From positions 96,355,258 through 96,419,257 of the forward strand of contig NW_023605194.1 in assembly GCF_014898055.3 (NCBI RefSeq): DNA of 64,000 nt, written 5' to 3'. Source of the DNA: Talpa occidentalis. Lineage: Eukaryota > Chordata > Mammalia > Eulipotyphla > Talpidae. The notes under the pieces are model-generated. The model worked only from the letters and a program-made list of their open reading frames with translations. It was not told where the DNA came from and did not search any database. The translations under genes and the position numbers were made by a program. Below, piece after piece: positions 1 through 12,300 of this stretch; position 1 is the stretch's first letter; every line of letters starts with the position of its first letter.

Positions 1-720
1 AGCTGAAAGGCCTTTGTCCTGGGATCAGGATCTCTCACCTTTCCCCTCTTTGCACCTCAGTCTACTCTACTTTCTTCTGTGTTAGAGGGGCTGACCAAGA
101 GTTGTTGTAGCTAAGCAGAGTAGAGGACTCCAAAATGGGGGAGGGTGGGCTTTATTCTTAAGTCTGCAAAGTTAGGCCTGAAGGGTCAAGACGTGAGGCT
201 CAAAGGAAGTTCAGTCCTCGTTCACAAAACTGAGGGGTTGGGGAGCCCTCTTGTGGCCATATGTGGACAGCAGCCCTAGTCTCAGGTCTCTGTGGACATC
301 ATGAATCCCTGGTTTGTGATACAATCCTCAGAGCCTGTCTTCACTGCAGGCTTCATGTTAAGTGGTATGTGACTATGGTCAAGAGAAAATCCCAGATCCA
401 CCATAATATTACTTAGGACCTGTCCCTAACCAAGTCCTACCTATAGCCTCTACCACCAGCATAATTTGTATTTCCTTCAAGTCATCTTAACAAAAGTTGC
501 TCTCTCAAGCTCATACCTTATGCATTCAATGGCATCAATTTTGCTCTTGTTACTATTGAATAAATAGTTGGTATCTGTCTTCAGCTCAGATGTCTTGGTT
601 CTACTTTGCATTTAAAAGTAAAATTGGGACTTAGAGTTTGCAAGGATTCTCCTCTATTCATTTCAAATTTGACCAGTTTTTCACCTAAAAAGTAACATTT
701 CTGATTTTTAATTTGATTTT
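1..720. other. Intergenic, no gene seen
   Basis: No coding exon, RNA gene or recognised repeat was identified. The start is moderately GC-rich and falls to AT-rich after about 400. Confidence 0.4.
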
Positions 721-1185
721 AATTTTGGGTTTACATTTTCACTTTTTTATATGTGCACATATTCCACTCACCTTCCACCAATACCCCCATGCCAACAGTC
801 CCTGTACCTCCCTTTCCCAGCCCCTCTTCTTTCCCCTCTTTTCCCACTGGTAAAGATTAAATTTTTTCAGTAGGTCCATGATTCATTTCTGATTTATTTT
901 GCCCATGTATGGTTTTTGGTTATTTATATTCCAAAGATGAGTGAAACCATCCTATATCTATCTTTCTCTTTCGGACTTTTTTCACTTCACACAATCACCT
1001 CTATATCCATTCATTTTGCCCCCAAAGCCACTATTTCATCTTTTTCACAGTTGTGTAGTATTCTGCAGTTTCTATCCATTCATCTGTGAAAGGGCACTTA
1101 GGTTGGTTCCATGACTTGGCAGTTGCGGACAGTGCTGCTATACTTAAATTTGTTCATATTAGAATTTTCATATTTTAGGAAAGAG
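721..1185 (-). mobile_element. Old LINE-1 3' portion, antisense
   Basis: The complement of the L1 3' UTR and ORF2 end is seen: a pyrimidine-rich ctccctttcccagcccc stretch, then degraded copies of the ctccatccatgttgctg and gtatattccattgtg landmarks. Heavily diverged, with no open frame. Confidence 0.6.
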
Positions 1186-1188
1186 GCT

Positions 1189-1890
1189 TGAGGGGCGTTC
1201 ATGCTCTAGAAGTTGTCTCCTAGGGTCAGGCGAATGTACCTCCCCACATGCCAAGTGGCAATAAATCACCAGGCAATATGTGCAGGTTCCACACAGGTGT
1301 CGCCCTCAGCCAGCAGGCGGCAGTAGAGTTCAGCCTTATTGTCTAGTCAGGACACAAAAGGAAAAGTCAAATACTGAGGAAAAATCTAGTTTATTGACCA
1401 GGGATATGAAAAGAAGGGAAAAAAACTGGATTAGAGGAATTCGAGGTATGGGTTGAAGAACTGTTGGTAGATTACTTGTGCTGAGAGATCTCTGTCAGAG
1501 CCTTTAAACATCCAACTCTTGTCCACACCCGCGACCACAGAGATAACCTGTTCATTCAGTGAGAACGAATCGTGCCAAACCCTGTCAGGTGGATGATGTT
1601 TTACTTAATGTCCAACCACTGAATCTCTCGGATACATCATCTGATCTGCCTGAGACTTAAAATTAGTTCAAACATGGTATCTCCTCTCTGAGCGTTTTTT
1701 ACGACTTAAGACCGAAGTTAGTTCACGCGAGGTGAAAATTTGATGAACCTGGCTGATATGACCAGCACCCTCTTTTCCCCAACCTCCAATTCAGTGGCAT
1801 CAGCTATATTTTATTTAGTTAACAACATCATCCAAATAATTTAACATAGATGCTGGATCTTTCAGCTTTTACGCTGGAGGGATCTGTCTT
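1189..1890 (-). mobile_element. Probable ERV1-like LTR, antisense (ends not proven)
   Basis: Read on the minus strand there is an AATAAA (in tcaataaactag) and a terminus in cgcccctca, so a CA end lies at about 1189. No convincing target-site duplication was found and the other end is uncertain. The class is inferred from layout only. Confidence 0.35.
1310..1324 (+). promoter_or_regulatory. CTCF-like motif
   Basis: ccagcaggcggcagt matches 14 of 15 positions of the degenerate CTCF core (CCASYAGRKGGCRSY). By my estimate a 14/15 match is expected about once per few hundred kb per strand by chance. Occupancy is unknown. Confidence 0.35.
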
Positions 1891-2249
1891 CATCCGGGGA
1901 AATCCTGTATCTATGAGTAATTGATGATATAAAGGATTTCTACTTCTTGCATTGTTGAAATATTGCTCATTTTTTTATTGTTGGGAGTTATATTTTTTCC
2001 TGTTATAGAATAAACAGAAGTGTAGAATAAATAGTATTTTTGAGGACTATGAATTCCATCTGGAATATGCCAGCTCATACACCTGGCCATTTCTTGACAG
2101 ATAACACACTGACCTCCAGTCTTAGAAAGAAATACATGCCAAAGGGATATGATGGTCTTAGCTAAAATGAAGGTCCAGGATTAGGTGCAAACATATATTT
2201 TATTAAAAAAAAACAACTGAGTACTAATATTTTTAAAATATAGAAATAC

Positions 2250-2560
2250 AGGACCTCCCTGGTGGCGCAAGAGGTTAAGCACCGCACTATGAAGCAATCC
2301 GAAGCCTCTACAGCACAAGTTCAATACCCGGCCTGCCAGGGAGCAACCCACACAGCGAGGCAGACTTCTCTTGTCTTCCTCACTGCTCCCCTCAGCAGTG
2401 TATGTCAGTCTGCCTGTTCTGCTCCCCACTCTGTCTCTGGTGAATCCTTTCACCCTACACACCTCTGGCCTGTGCCCCAGTTATTGTATGCATAAACAAA
2501 TAAATCTTTAAAAAAATAAAATAATAAAAAATACAAATACAAATAAAAATACAAACAACA
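2250..2560 (+). mobile_element. tRNA-derived SINE (Rhin-1-like), diverged
   Basis: Begins acctccctggtggcgcaag and shows the family body (cccctcagcagtgtatgtcag, ctctgtctctggtgaatcc). It ends in an A-rich tail expanded into aaatac repeats. Box B is degraded. Confidence 0.85.
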
Positions 2561-3620
2561 TCCATTAGTTTGTATTTCGATGAGCACAGGCCCATTGAAG
2601 CTTGTGCTGAACATGGGAGATGGTGTTTCTCAGGACTTTATCAGGGCTGAGATGGACATTGTCAAGAGATTGTCCGCTGGTACCTTCCCCTGAATTTATA
2701 GTGCTTCTCTGATGAACATAGTACCAAGATAAGAGACCCTTTGCTGCAGGCTTCTATTATAGAGAGCAAGGAGATTTCTTTCTTTCCCCCCTAACCACCC
2801 CCCAAATGCAAATACATGTGTGCAAAAGCTAAACACCCAGTGTCCCCTTCCTTCTCCACCCCAGACACTGCTGGTCTCAAAATTCTCCATTGCTTTCTGG
2901 AGGCATCAACCATTAGCAGAGACATGTCACCAGGCTGACACCCTCCAGAGTCTGTGCAAGGGATGCTGGGCAGATGCCTGGGAACCAAGAAGCAGTGGGC
3001 AAAGGGGCCATGCTTCACCTGGCACCTGCATAAATACCTGTGGCCAGCTGTGTGGTCAGTTACCATATTTCCTTGATGCTAAGGCTGATATCCTTTTAGA
3101 TTTTAACATTACAAATTTGATATATTGCGTATAGTAAGTGTGTGTATATATATATTTTACACATACACATACTCGCACACACTTGAATTTTCTCTCTCAA
3201 TAATTATTATCAATGCAATTTATAGCTTTCCAGCTTATTACTTGTGAAGAGAAGAAACACGATCATACCTTGTCATTTCTAATATTGTTAATATTGTTAC
3301 TAACTGAAAGTATTTTAACACTGTATATGCAGATAATTAATGTCTTTCTCTTACATTCAGAAACTTAGTGTTTACTTCTCTTTTGTTAGGCTATTCTGAC
3401 ACCTGCTGTCAGAAATAAAGAACTTACTCTCTGGTCAATAGTTGGCTTTTATTCTGGAAAAGAAATAAATAGAACATGAGATCTAGGAGAAAATGAACAA
3501 ATAGCAGATTTTTGCCCCTCCCTTGAAATTCCAATCTTAAGCGATTAGCATCTTGTGCTGTAATCTTGTAAAGAGACCAAGCCTGTCTCTGACCCTCTCT
3601 CTCTTTCCCCAATTTTTTCC
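2561..3620. other. Intergenic, no gene seen
   Basis: Overlapping short open frames near 2.7-3.1 kb lack start context, splice signals or any family motif. A short ta/tg-rich stretch lies at 3140-3180. Confidence 0.4.
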
Positions 3621-3630
3621 TGAGGATTTT

Positions 3631-3893
3631 AAAAAAGATTTTATTTATTTATTTTGCATAGAACTGGGTGCAGGCCAGGGGTGCCGAGGGTGAGAGCATT
3701 CACCAGAGACAGAGTGGGGAGGCAGGGAGCCGAAAAGGCAAATCTAGTGAAATACAACACTGCTGAAGGGAGCAAAGGTTGGGTGGGGAAGGGAGGTCTG
3801 CTATGGGAAGTGGCACTCCCTGGCCTCAGGCCATAGATAGCTTGATAGCACTAAGACTTAACCCCTACTCCACCTCAAGAAGGGAGACCTTCT
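3631..3893 (-). mobile_element. tRNA-derived SINE, antisense, diverged
   Basis: The complement of the family is seen (ttcaccagagacagagtgggg). A 10-base target-site duplication, tgaggatttt, lies at 3621-3630 and 3894-3903. Confidence 0.8.
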
Positions 3894-3903
3894 TGAGGAT
3901 TTT

Positions 3904-4150
3904 GTGATAAGTGTTTGGGACCAGGAAAAAGACTAATTATAATAAAGTAAAAATCAAAATCAACAAGCAACAATAAACCAGAGATACACTGGTGGGGAGG
4001 GGGAGGGAGTAGGATCAAAACAAGGGGCGTGGGAATTGTATGGGGACTATAACAAAGATGAAAATGCATACACTTTGCAAAAATAAAAAATGATGTAAAA
4101 AATAAATAAAATAAAATAAAAATGTTCACAAAAAAGATATCTTTTGTCAC
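3904..4150 (+). mobile_element. LINE-1 3' UTR fragment
   Basis: Shares the landmarks of the other L1 ends here: accaggaaaaagactaatta, aatcaacaagcaac, ataaaccagagac, atgaaaatgcatacac and an A-rich end. Strongly 5'-truncated. Confidence 0.7.
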
Positions 4151-4261
4151 ACAAAAATTTTAATTTTAATAAAGATTAATTATCTTTACAAAATGAAAAA
4201 AAATTTATTTATTTATGCATATAAGAGCTGGGGTACAAGCCAGAGGTGTTGGGGGTGAGAG

Positions 4262-4966
4262 TGATACCGGAATTGTCAGGCCTAGTCTCCCAGCCAGGAA
4301 CGGATTCCAGGCTGCAGGGCAGCGCTGAGCCCCAGCCGCTAGACCCCCACACGTTGGTGTCTCACGAAGCCGCAGCAGGAACTTCGCAGACGCTCAGGTA
4401 AGCAAGCGAGAAGAGGCAGGTTCGTTTATAGAAAGAAAAAGTTTATTGAGGAGAAAAAGAGCAGAAATAAAGTGGGACTCCCAGGCCAGGGAACCAGGCC
4501 TGGGAGGGGCAAGGAAGCCAAAGTGGAGTCGTGTCTCAGGGAATATATACTTTCTTTCCCTGATTATTCTAAAGCTCCACCAGTCTCTTTGTGATTGGTC
4601 AGTTCTCGGCTGTCTCACTTAATTTGTTACTGAGTGGGGGATCTTCACATTCCTTATCTAACAGGTTTGTCTTTCCCCATTTGTTACATCTTTATCTTTA
4701 TGGCCTAGTCTTCCAGGAGAGCATCTCCACACTTTTATCTTTATCACCTGAAGAAAACCAGGACCATCCTGGATATTGTCTGTGGTACTGGAATGTTTGT
4801 TTTTTCCATTTTGTTAACAATGGTCCTGGGATGTTTATTTTTCCCAGTGGAATTGGTTACATTCCCTTGGTTGTCCTTACCTCTGAAGCCTCCCTTAATT
4901 CTTCAGAGGTCCCCTCCTGCACTGTCCCTAAAACTGCCTAATAACGCTAGCTTGCCCTGTGTCTCA
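4262..4966 (-). mobile_element. Solo LTR 1, ERV1-like, antisense (705 bp)
   Basis: Bounded by tgatacc...tgtctca with a 4-base target duplication agag (4258-4261 and 4967-4970). On the minus strand it has a CCAAT box (gaccaatcac, 4591-4600), a TATA-like tatata near 4545 and AATAAA (4442-4447). No internal viral sequence. A 4-base duplication is typical of gammaretrovirus-like (class I) elements. Confidence 0.8.
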
Positions 4967-5010
4967 AGAGAATTCACCAGAGACAGAGTGGGGAACAGAA
5001 CAGGCAGATT

Positions 5011-5478
5011 TGTTAGGGGGAAAAGGATGTCCTAAAGCTAATTCCATACAGGCTTTGTGGACTCCACCCCCACTCCAGACCAAAGCCAAAAGACATTGGG
5101 AACTACAAATCCCATCACCACCAAAGGGAAGGTGGCTGGAACCTGAGGGTGGGGTTAAGCAGCCAGGTTTGGTATAAAACCAGACAAGTGGGCTTTGGGG
5201 GATTCCTTTTTGGCTCTCTGCCAGCTCGCTGCTTCTTGGCCAGCTCTGAGAGTGCCTTTGGGTTTCCAGGTTGGGGGATCGGGTAGGACACATTAAAGAC
5301 TTTATTTCCTATTTTCTCCCTGAGTTGTACATTTCCTCAATTCCCTTTCCCTTGTAAATAAATATTTTATTAACCTTTTGTGTGTGCCTATAGTGGAGTA
5401 TTAATAAGTCCCTTCTAAGCGCGCGGGTGAGGACCCACAGCCAGGCAACCTGTTTTATATCGGGGCTGCTCTGTAACA
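5011..5478 (+). mobile_element. Solo LTR 2, ERV1-like, sense (468 bp)
   Basis: Begins tgttaggggg and ends ctgtaaca, with a 4-base target duplication gatt (5007-5010 and 5479-5482). TATA box tataaaa at 5173-5179 and AATAAA at 5357-5362 give U3-R-U5 order on the + strand. No sequence identity with LTR 1 is apparent. No viral coding region remains. Confidence 0.85.
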
Positions 5479-5689
5479 GATTGACTGAAGTACACTGCTG
5501 AGGGGAGCAGCAGGAAGTCAGGAGAGGCCTGCTGTGCCATGTGGGTTGCTCCCTGGCCGGCCCAGGATTGAACTCATTTTCATCACCACTAGACAGTCAA
5601 TATTTATAAGCATCTACCCATTCTTTGGGCATGTGGACAGTGCCCTTCTCTAGTGTCGATTTCCTTCTGTGTGTTTGTCCCTGTTTTTT

Positions 5690-5990
5690 AAACACAACTT
5701 TATTAGGGTATAGTTTACATACTCAAAAATACACGTATATTAAGGGTCCATTTCAATGAATTTTGACAAATTTCACCACTACCACAATCAAAATATTTCT
5801 ACTACTTATTCCTTCACGCCCTTCTCCATTCATCCCTGATCCTACCCTGCTCCCGGCACCCTCTGATCTGCTCTCTACCTCTATAGATTTCATGTTTTCT
5901 AGTTTAAGTAAAGGGAATTGCACAGTCTATATTTGTATGCCGTGCCTTTCACTCAGCATAACATTTGAGAGAACCATCTACTGTCCCCAT
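5690..5990 (-). mobile_element. Ancient LINE-1 (L1M-type), antisense
   Basis: Shows the complement of the old L1 3' UTR/ORF2 end: tttattagggtatagtttac, aattttgacaaatttc and cactcagcataac. Confidence 0.6.
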
Positions 5991-5999
5991 GACTAATGT

Positions 6000-6475
6000 T
6001 TATAATAATAAATTTCAAAACTTAGTGGCACAGAATACTTTAATATGTTCATTGATTCTGTGGATCAGAATTTCCTCAGGGCACTGGAGCAGCCCTTGAT
6101 GCCCAGGGCCACAGCTGGAAATGCTGGGAATGACTAACTGCCTGGAGGCAGAGCAGTGGAGGAGATGTGTGCTCATGTGCCTGGAGGTTGGTGTCAGATA
6201 CTGGTGGATACTTCAAATGCACCTACACACTTAAATGCTTAGGGGTGACTTCCCCAAGCATGGTGGCTTCAGAGTAATGAGAATTAGCCGGTAGCAGTCA
6301 GGTTTCCAAAAGCAGGTGTCACATAACCAGGTGGAAGTTCTATGGCCTTTTCAGACCTAACCACAGAGGTCATACAACCTCACTTGGGCAGCATTATATT
6401 GCTTACAAGGGCACAACTATGAGCAGTCCACATTTAAGAGGCGGCCCAACATAGAATTTAACAATTTGTGAGCAT
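6000..6475. repeat. Ancient interspersed repeat, class not assigned
   Basis: The stretch with aaaacttagtggcacagaat and cataaccaggtggaagttc resembles a mammal-wide repeat that interrupts the surrounding L1M. I cannot name the family safely. Confidence 0.4.
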
Positions 6476-6479
6476 TTTT

Positions 6480-7260
6480 ATTTTATTGACCAATTAAAAC
6501 TGCCACATCTATTTAATCTATTTAATCATGTGCCCTGGCAGTTCATTTTTTTTTTTAAATCACTTAGTGGCATACTATTAATAATTTGTTTAATCTACTT
6601 AACCATTCATGAACATTTATGTGGTTTTTATTTTGTGACTATTATAAATAGAACTACAATGAACATTCATTTATCTACAAATGTGTGAATATATTTTCAT
6701 TTATCAGGTAAATATCAAGTGAAATTACTGAGTCACATGGCAGTATATATTTAACTTCATAAAAAACTGACAAAATCTTTTCAACAATATTATCACTGTA
6801 AATTCCCATCAGTCGTATAAGAATTCAAGTTGCTCTAAGTCTTAAGTAATGTCAGTCCATTTTTTAAATTTTAGCTGTTCTATTGTGTGTGTAACATTGT
6901 CAGTGTCATTTTAATTTGCATGTAATTAATGATATGCTGCATTCTCATTGACTGGGTCTATAGTCTGCTGTAATGTTTGTTCAAATCATTTGCACATTGT
7001 TATTGTATTGTTTGTTCTATTGTTAGGTGATAGTGGTTTTTATGCAAGTGTTTGTTTTGTCAGATGCAACTATAACAAATTGCTTGCCTCTTCATTTTCT
7101 TAATGATTTCTTTCCAAGATTGGGTTTTGTTTTTGTTGTTTTGGTTTTTTTTTTTTTGCTTCTTAAAAATTTCATGTTTAAAACAATTTTAGTTTCACAG
7201 CAAAATTGAAGAGAAAGTACCTGATTTCCCATATGTCCTTTGTTTTCATGTTCACTGATA
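6480..7260 (-). mobile_element. Ancient LINE-1 (L1M-type), antisense, continuing
   Basis: Continues the 5690-5990 element with the complement of ORF2-like landmarks (gtgaaattactgagtcacat, tttaatttgcatgtaattaa) and then the L1M feature ttttagtttcacagcaaaat. No usable frame. Confidence 0.55.
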
Positions 7261-7920
7261 CTCACATTTGCAGTATCTAACCTGCTATAATCATAAGAAA
7301 AGATTATAAAATTTGAGATCTTATATTATTCATGCATTGATTAACTTTGATTTGCTTCTTTAAAAAATGTTGGACTTCTCTCTGATGGTCAGTTAGGACA
7401 CAGTTCTCTCAAGCTGAACTTTCTTTTAGCAGGGCCTTAAAGCAGCCTTTATTCTGGCATGAGCTTAGACTTCACTATTAGGTTGGGATGCTCTGAATGT
7501 TGCTAGTGTTGAACAAAGACTCTCCATTCTTTTCTAAGTAAAAGTGGAATGCCTGGCTCTGAGCGAGCTCTGGATGTATTTGTTTTAGCATTTCTTGGTT
7601 ATTTTCTTTTTGCTGATGTGACATTTTCCTAATCCATGAAGTTTTGTCTTATACATACACACACATTGCTATTGACTCCCATACTCAAAAGATCCCAATT
7701 GTAGACCCATGGAGCATTTTCTCTCCTAATCTGGCCTTAAAATCCTATTTTCCTAAAGGTTCCCTGATCCTACTCTGATCTGTCTCAAATGGCAGGACCA
7801 CTATGCTATGTTTGTATTTTTTAATTTGGTGCTTTATTCAGGAAGATGCTTCATCCTGGTTAATTTAGGGTGAAATACACACACATATTGAGGAAGTTAA
7901 GAAATGAGCATAGGCAGGTG
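7261..7920. other. Intergenic, no gene seen
   Basis: AT-rich sequence with no recognised repeat, exon or RNA gene. Confidence 0.4.
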
Positions 7921-7926
7921 GGATAG

Positions 7927-8508
7927 TGTGCCCCAAGGTTCATTTATCAGTCTGATTGATAAACAATCGCAGACCTGGAAGCCCTGCTGCCCCAAATTCA
8001 ATTAAAAAAATGGAATATTCAGAACACCAATAACAACACAATATCAACAGACCAAAGCTGGTTTTGGAGAAGTCGGCTGGGTAATACAGGGAAACTCAGT
8101 GGGCCTCAGTAGCCTGGGAGACCCACACTGGCCCTGTCAATTAGCAAGAGAAACATCCCAGAGAAACCCAAAGGCCAAACCCACAATCCTTGCCCACTAT
8201 ACACATATAAGCACCTGCTTCTTCCCACTCAGTGGCTACCCACTTGGGACCCCTATCTGCTCAGAGAGCTTTGGGGTCCTTCCTTTTGTCTATCAATCAA
8301 CTACACATTCAGGACCACTCTCTGCTCAGAGAGCTTTCCTGTTCTTCCCACTTATCAATAACTGTTCTTACTCTTATCTATCAATAAATCTCTTGCTTTT
8401 CTGTAACTGTTCTCAACCTTAATTTCTTTCCTCGTTGAAGACAAGAACTGAGAAAAAGCCCACCTAGGATCCCCAGACTTGGGGCCCACTCCCCAAAACC
8501 CCAATTCA
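7927..8508 (+). mobile_element. Probable ERV1-like LTR, sense
   Basis: Starts tgtgccccaagg and ends ccccaattca. A TATA-like catataag lies near 8205 and AATAAA at 8383-8388, followed by a U5-like tract. The flanks atag and atat match in only 3 of 4 bases. The phrase tgctcagagagcttt occurs twice (near 8257 and 8318). Confidence 0.5.
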
Positions 8509-8519
8509 ATATAGTCCTC

Positions 8520-10195
8520 ATATGAGCACACACAGGAAAAAATGAACAGAACAAATCCAGTATAATACTTTTTTAAAAAGGTGCTTATGGTTTTGTTTTT
8601 TTGAGGTTTTTTTTTTTTTTTTTCTAAACTTCCAATTGGAAATGGGAGGAAACTTTACAGAATTAGAGGACCAAAATATTTTATTGTAAATTCGGGGGGA
8701 GACTCACTAGTTTGACTTAAAATGTTCTTTAAGTAATTCTACTCTTTCAGATAAAATGCTTTTGTCCAGGGCGTGTGGTTGAAGTCAGACTTACTTATGA
8801 GGAACAGAACATTTAAGAGCTAGATGAGAGCTTCAATAGCTAACAACCCTAATGGATTCAGAGCTAATTTTAGAAAAAGATACGTCTAGGACACATATTG
8901 ATCTGCAGTCCTGATAAATTTTGTTTCTTCAGTATTATTTATTTCCTTATCTTTCCACTTTCCAATAGACGATAGATAAAAATACTCTGCCACTTACCAC
9001 CAGTATAAATTGGAAAATTGGAAAGGAAATTTGGAAGGAAAACTGGTTTTTTTATCTATGAAATTATCCTCCCCACCCCTATTACAGATGAGAGCTTGGG
9101 ACATATATACAAGTGCTGAATGAAGAGGGTTACAAGCTCCAACAATCTTTTGGAAATTACTAGAGATGTATAAATTGATAGTAGTGTTGTGTGAAACATA
9201 CCTGTCATTCAACAAGCAGAACATATAGTAACAGATGGTAAATGAATAATTATAGAAATTGTTTTGCTCGTCAATCTCAGATGGACTACCTAAGCGCTGC
9301 TGACTTTTCATAGCATCGTTATCTCTCTGCCATCAGAGTGTAACTCAGGAGGCACCTGGAAAGTTTCTTTATCAGCGTCTTCAGAGGACCACATTCTGCT
9401 GCATCACTTGTATTGATACAGTCTTTTACACACTTGTTACAGAGGTCAGTGCCTCAATGTCTACACAAAAATACCCAGAAGCTTTATTATGAGACCAGAT
9501 ATTCTAAGAGACAAACTTCATTTTCTCTAACAAAAATACAAGGCATTATGTAAAACAGTGCACAGAACGAAGGATGCCATCTTTGATTTTGTTTCTTTTT
9601 TCTTTTTAAGTGCTTCCTGAGTGTGTGCACATGTCTGTGCATGTATGTGCAGCATCTTGTAACTCTGACTTTTGGGGAGAACTTCTTTTCAAATATTTTC
9701 TCCAGACTTCCATTTTAGCTCGTCTTAAAAGCTCCAGTAATTCCTCTTTCTGTTCACTGTGCTTTGCGTGTAATAAAAGAATGAGTTATGTCAGTATCTG
9801 CACAATTTGTAGAAAATCTACTTTTGAAAGAACAACTTGAAGCAAAACATTTCAGACTGTATGTCTATGCTGTGAATTTATTTTCTTGGCATTTAATCTG
9901 CTTGGCTTTACTTTTTTCCTGTGGGTAGACCACTGTCCTTAAAAATAACTATGAGCAGCTGTTTGGATAAATCTTCTCAGATCCACACCTAGTATAAAAC
10001 CTCATGTAAATCTTCTCTGCTGGAGCTGAGTTACACAGGTACCTATACTGCATGCTGTTGCCTGACAAACATATTTATCTTGCTCTTGTCTTTCTAGAGC
10101 AGGGTCCAGAAATTATATGACATCTGTCCTTAGGGTTAGAATAGACATGCCAAATCCCTAATTTTAACTGCATTGCTCTACCTGGTCATCTATGA
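8520..10195. other. Intergenic, no gene seen
   Basis: Short poly-T runs near 8607-8625. The small open frames near 9.0-9.3 kb and 9.6-9.8 kb show no family motif or splice context. Confidence 0.4.
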
Positions 10196-10199
10196 TTTT

Positions 10200-10510
10200 C
10201 GTTTATTCAACAAATTTAGTGAGTACTGTATGTCAGCAATTTTCAGTCTCTGGAAATTGAACAATCATCAAACAAACAGGCTTATTTGTAAGTAATGAAG
10301 TCAGAGAAACAGGCCAAAAGAACAGTCTTATGAATCAGGGTGAGATATGTGGACTTAGTTTTCACTTTGATGAAAAGCCATAAGGTTTAAGCAATAAAAT
10401 GAATTGATGTGGCTTATATTTTGAAAGATTGCTTTGATTGCCAAATGCAAAATAACATCTTGGGAAGGGCCAGGAGGAAGCAGGAACATGAGGTGCCATT
10501 CTAGGCTTCT
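10200..10510 (-). mobile_element. Ancient L2-like LINE fragment
   Basis: Contains ttattcaacaaatttagtga and a later agattgctttgattgcc block, in the order found in mammal-wide L2-type elements on the complementary strand. Diverged. Confidence 0.45.
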
Positions 10511-10539
10511 CTTAAGTGTAAGCACAGTTTACCTGCCCG

Positions 10540-10765
10540 GATCCTACTTGTTTCAAGCATGGGATCTTAAGCACAGGTGAAAATTTTGGCTGATTGTTCA
10601 CTGCCTGCATGACCTTCACAGGGTTACACAGATATCCTATGCTACGCAAACATCTCAATGACATCTGCAAAATAGGAATATCAATCTTACCTTCCTCCCA
10701 GTGTTGATATAAGAATCAAATGTTGATATACGTAAAGCAACTGGCACACAAAAATCTTCCATAAA
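10540..10765 (+). repeat. MIR (core-SINE) copy
   Basis: Follows the MIR pattern: tgcaaaataggaatatcaat, a cctcccagtgttga block, agcaactggcacac. Diverged as usual for MIR. Confidence 0.6.
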
Positions 10766-12100
10766 TTTTAACATAAGGGGGAAAAAAAACTATCCATAAA
10801 ATCCACTGCTTCCTTCTTGTTTTCATTGTGTGGACTTATAATTACCACTGAGAGTATAATTTCTCCCAGCTTGATGATTCTTCTAAAATATTTAGCTACT
10901 TCCTTCTTACCTTGTCTGAGAGAGTTGCCTGACTGTGATTTGTATATATCGGTCATCTTATTCTTCACCAAAGCCAGGGTTTTAAATTTCTTGACCCAAC
11001 CAATTCCCTGCTGCCCAAACCCCAGTAGAAAAATCTACACTTATGCTATCATTGTGTTTAATATCAGGAATGAAAGACCAGAAATATCTCTTGCAGCATT
11101 TGCTTCTATATCTGAGGTTTGCATTTTTATTGCAATCCTATTCATATTAAAATTTTTTTCATATATATTCTTATTCAAAAATAGAATTTTATCATATTCA
11201 TTTTATGATGAATAGTTTATATCAGAAGTTTAGTTACTGAATATAATCATTTATATCATCACCTTTCTCTTCTAGACTTAAAAGCAAGAATTCTAACTGC
11301 CTCTGTTTGGGGTGTTTTAAAGCCTTGGTCTAGAAGCATGTTTGTGTGTCAGCTTTTCATTTGGTTAGAGCAGGAGGCATATGTAAGTGACCTCCTCCAG
11401 GGGGCACTGAAGGGATGAGCTGAATTAAATCAGAATCAGAGGCTGGGTCTCCCAGAGAAATTGCCAGAAGTTCAAATGGTTCCCAAATTTCATATGTTTT
11501 AATGCTCTAGTATTAACTAGCTTTCTGATGAATACGGTCACATATATTTAAAAATTATTTTATTTTGTTCTTTTCTCACTGAGTATTTGCAGTAGAAAAT
11601 GTCTTTTCTTGATGATGGTTGTCATGTACTTTTGACTTTCAACAGGTGAACTAGAGAATTTCCATTACATAAATTTACATTTCTTAAAAATCAAGTAATT
11701 GTTACAATTTAAAATTCAAGATAAGTTATAAAAAGAAAAATATGAGCCTCTTCTTATAGTTAAAGCATATTTCTATGCATTTTATATGCATAGTACCTTT
11801 CAATCCTCACAAAATTGTATGTTTTGTATACTACTATTATTTCATTTTCATAAATACAGTTAGTAGGGATTGAGAAGCAAAGGTAATGATTTCCACTTAG
11901 GCTCCATGGTCAGCGATACACGAATATTATGTTTACATTTCCTTGGTCTAAGAATGCATCGAAAGCTGACCCAAGATCTCAGCAATATACATATTATTTG
12001 AATGTTTATTTTTTCAGTGGTTCCAAACTCTTCCAAATTTTTTTTAAAAAGGGAAAATAGCACTGACACATAAAGTCATTGTTTCAGACAGGAGTTGAGA
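10766..12100. other. Intergenic, no gene seen
   Basis: AT-rich; a weak MIR-like patch lies near 11760-11870. The 132-codon open frame at 10817-11215 has no recognisable protein features. Confidence 0.4.
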
Positions 12101-12104
12101 TACA

Positions 12105-12300
12105 TTTCTGTAAGGGGCTGAGAGTGTGTAAATACTTTAGTCTCTGTGGTTCCTGTGGTCTCAGAAGCAACAACCACTTTTCTGTGGTTGCAGCTGGATG
12201 CATTTCTAGACACCATATGAGCAGGTGAGCATGGCTACCTTCCAACAAGACATTATTTACACAACGGTCTGTGGCCCATAGACCATAGTATCCCATCCCC
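12105..12300 (-). mobile_element. hAT-Charlie-type nonautonomous DNA transposon fragment
   Basis: The pattern tgtaaggggctgagagtgtg, taaatactttagtctctgtgg and later tctgtggcccatagaccata matches a mammal-wide hAT MITE in which ctgtaaagggccagata-like and ggcccg-like ends frame the element. Confidence 0.55.

Larger units (their letters stand above)
4191..5577 (-). mobile_element. tRNA-derived SINE split by two solo LTRs
   Basis: Removing the two LTRs rejoins the SINE pieces 4191-4261, 4971-5010 and 5483-5577 in correct order (the join gives gtgagagaattcaccag and ggcagattgactgaag). The copy is antisense and lacks the last about 50 bases of its tRNA-like head. Confidence 0.85.

Noticed and set aside
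4262..5478. Possibility that the two LTRs belong to one provirus
   Set aside because: Opposite orientation, no apparent sequence identity, different target duplications (agag, gatt) and SINE DNA between them.
10817..11215. A 132-codon open frame on the + strand
   Set aside because: Hydrophobic AT-driven composition, no family motif, no splice partners, and no neighbouring exon.
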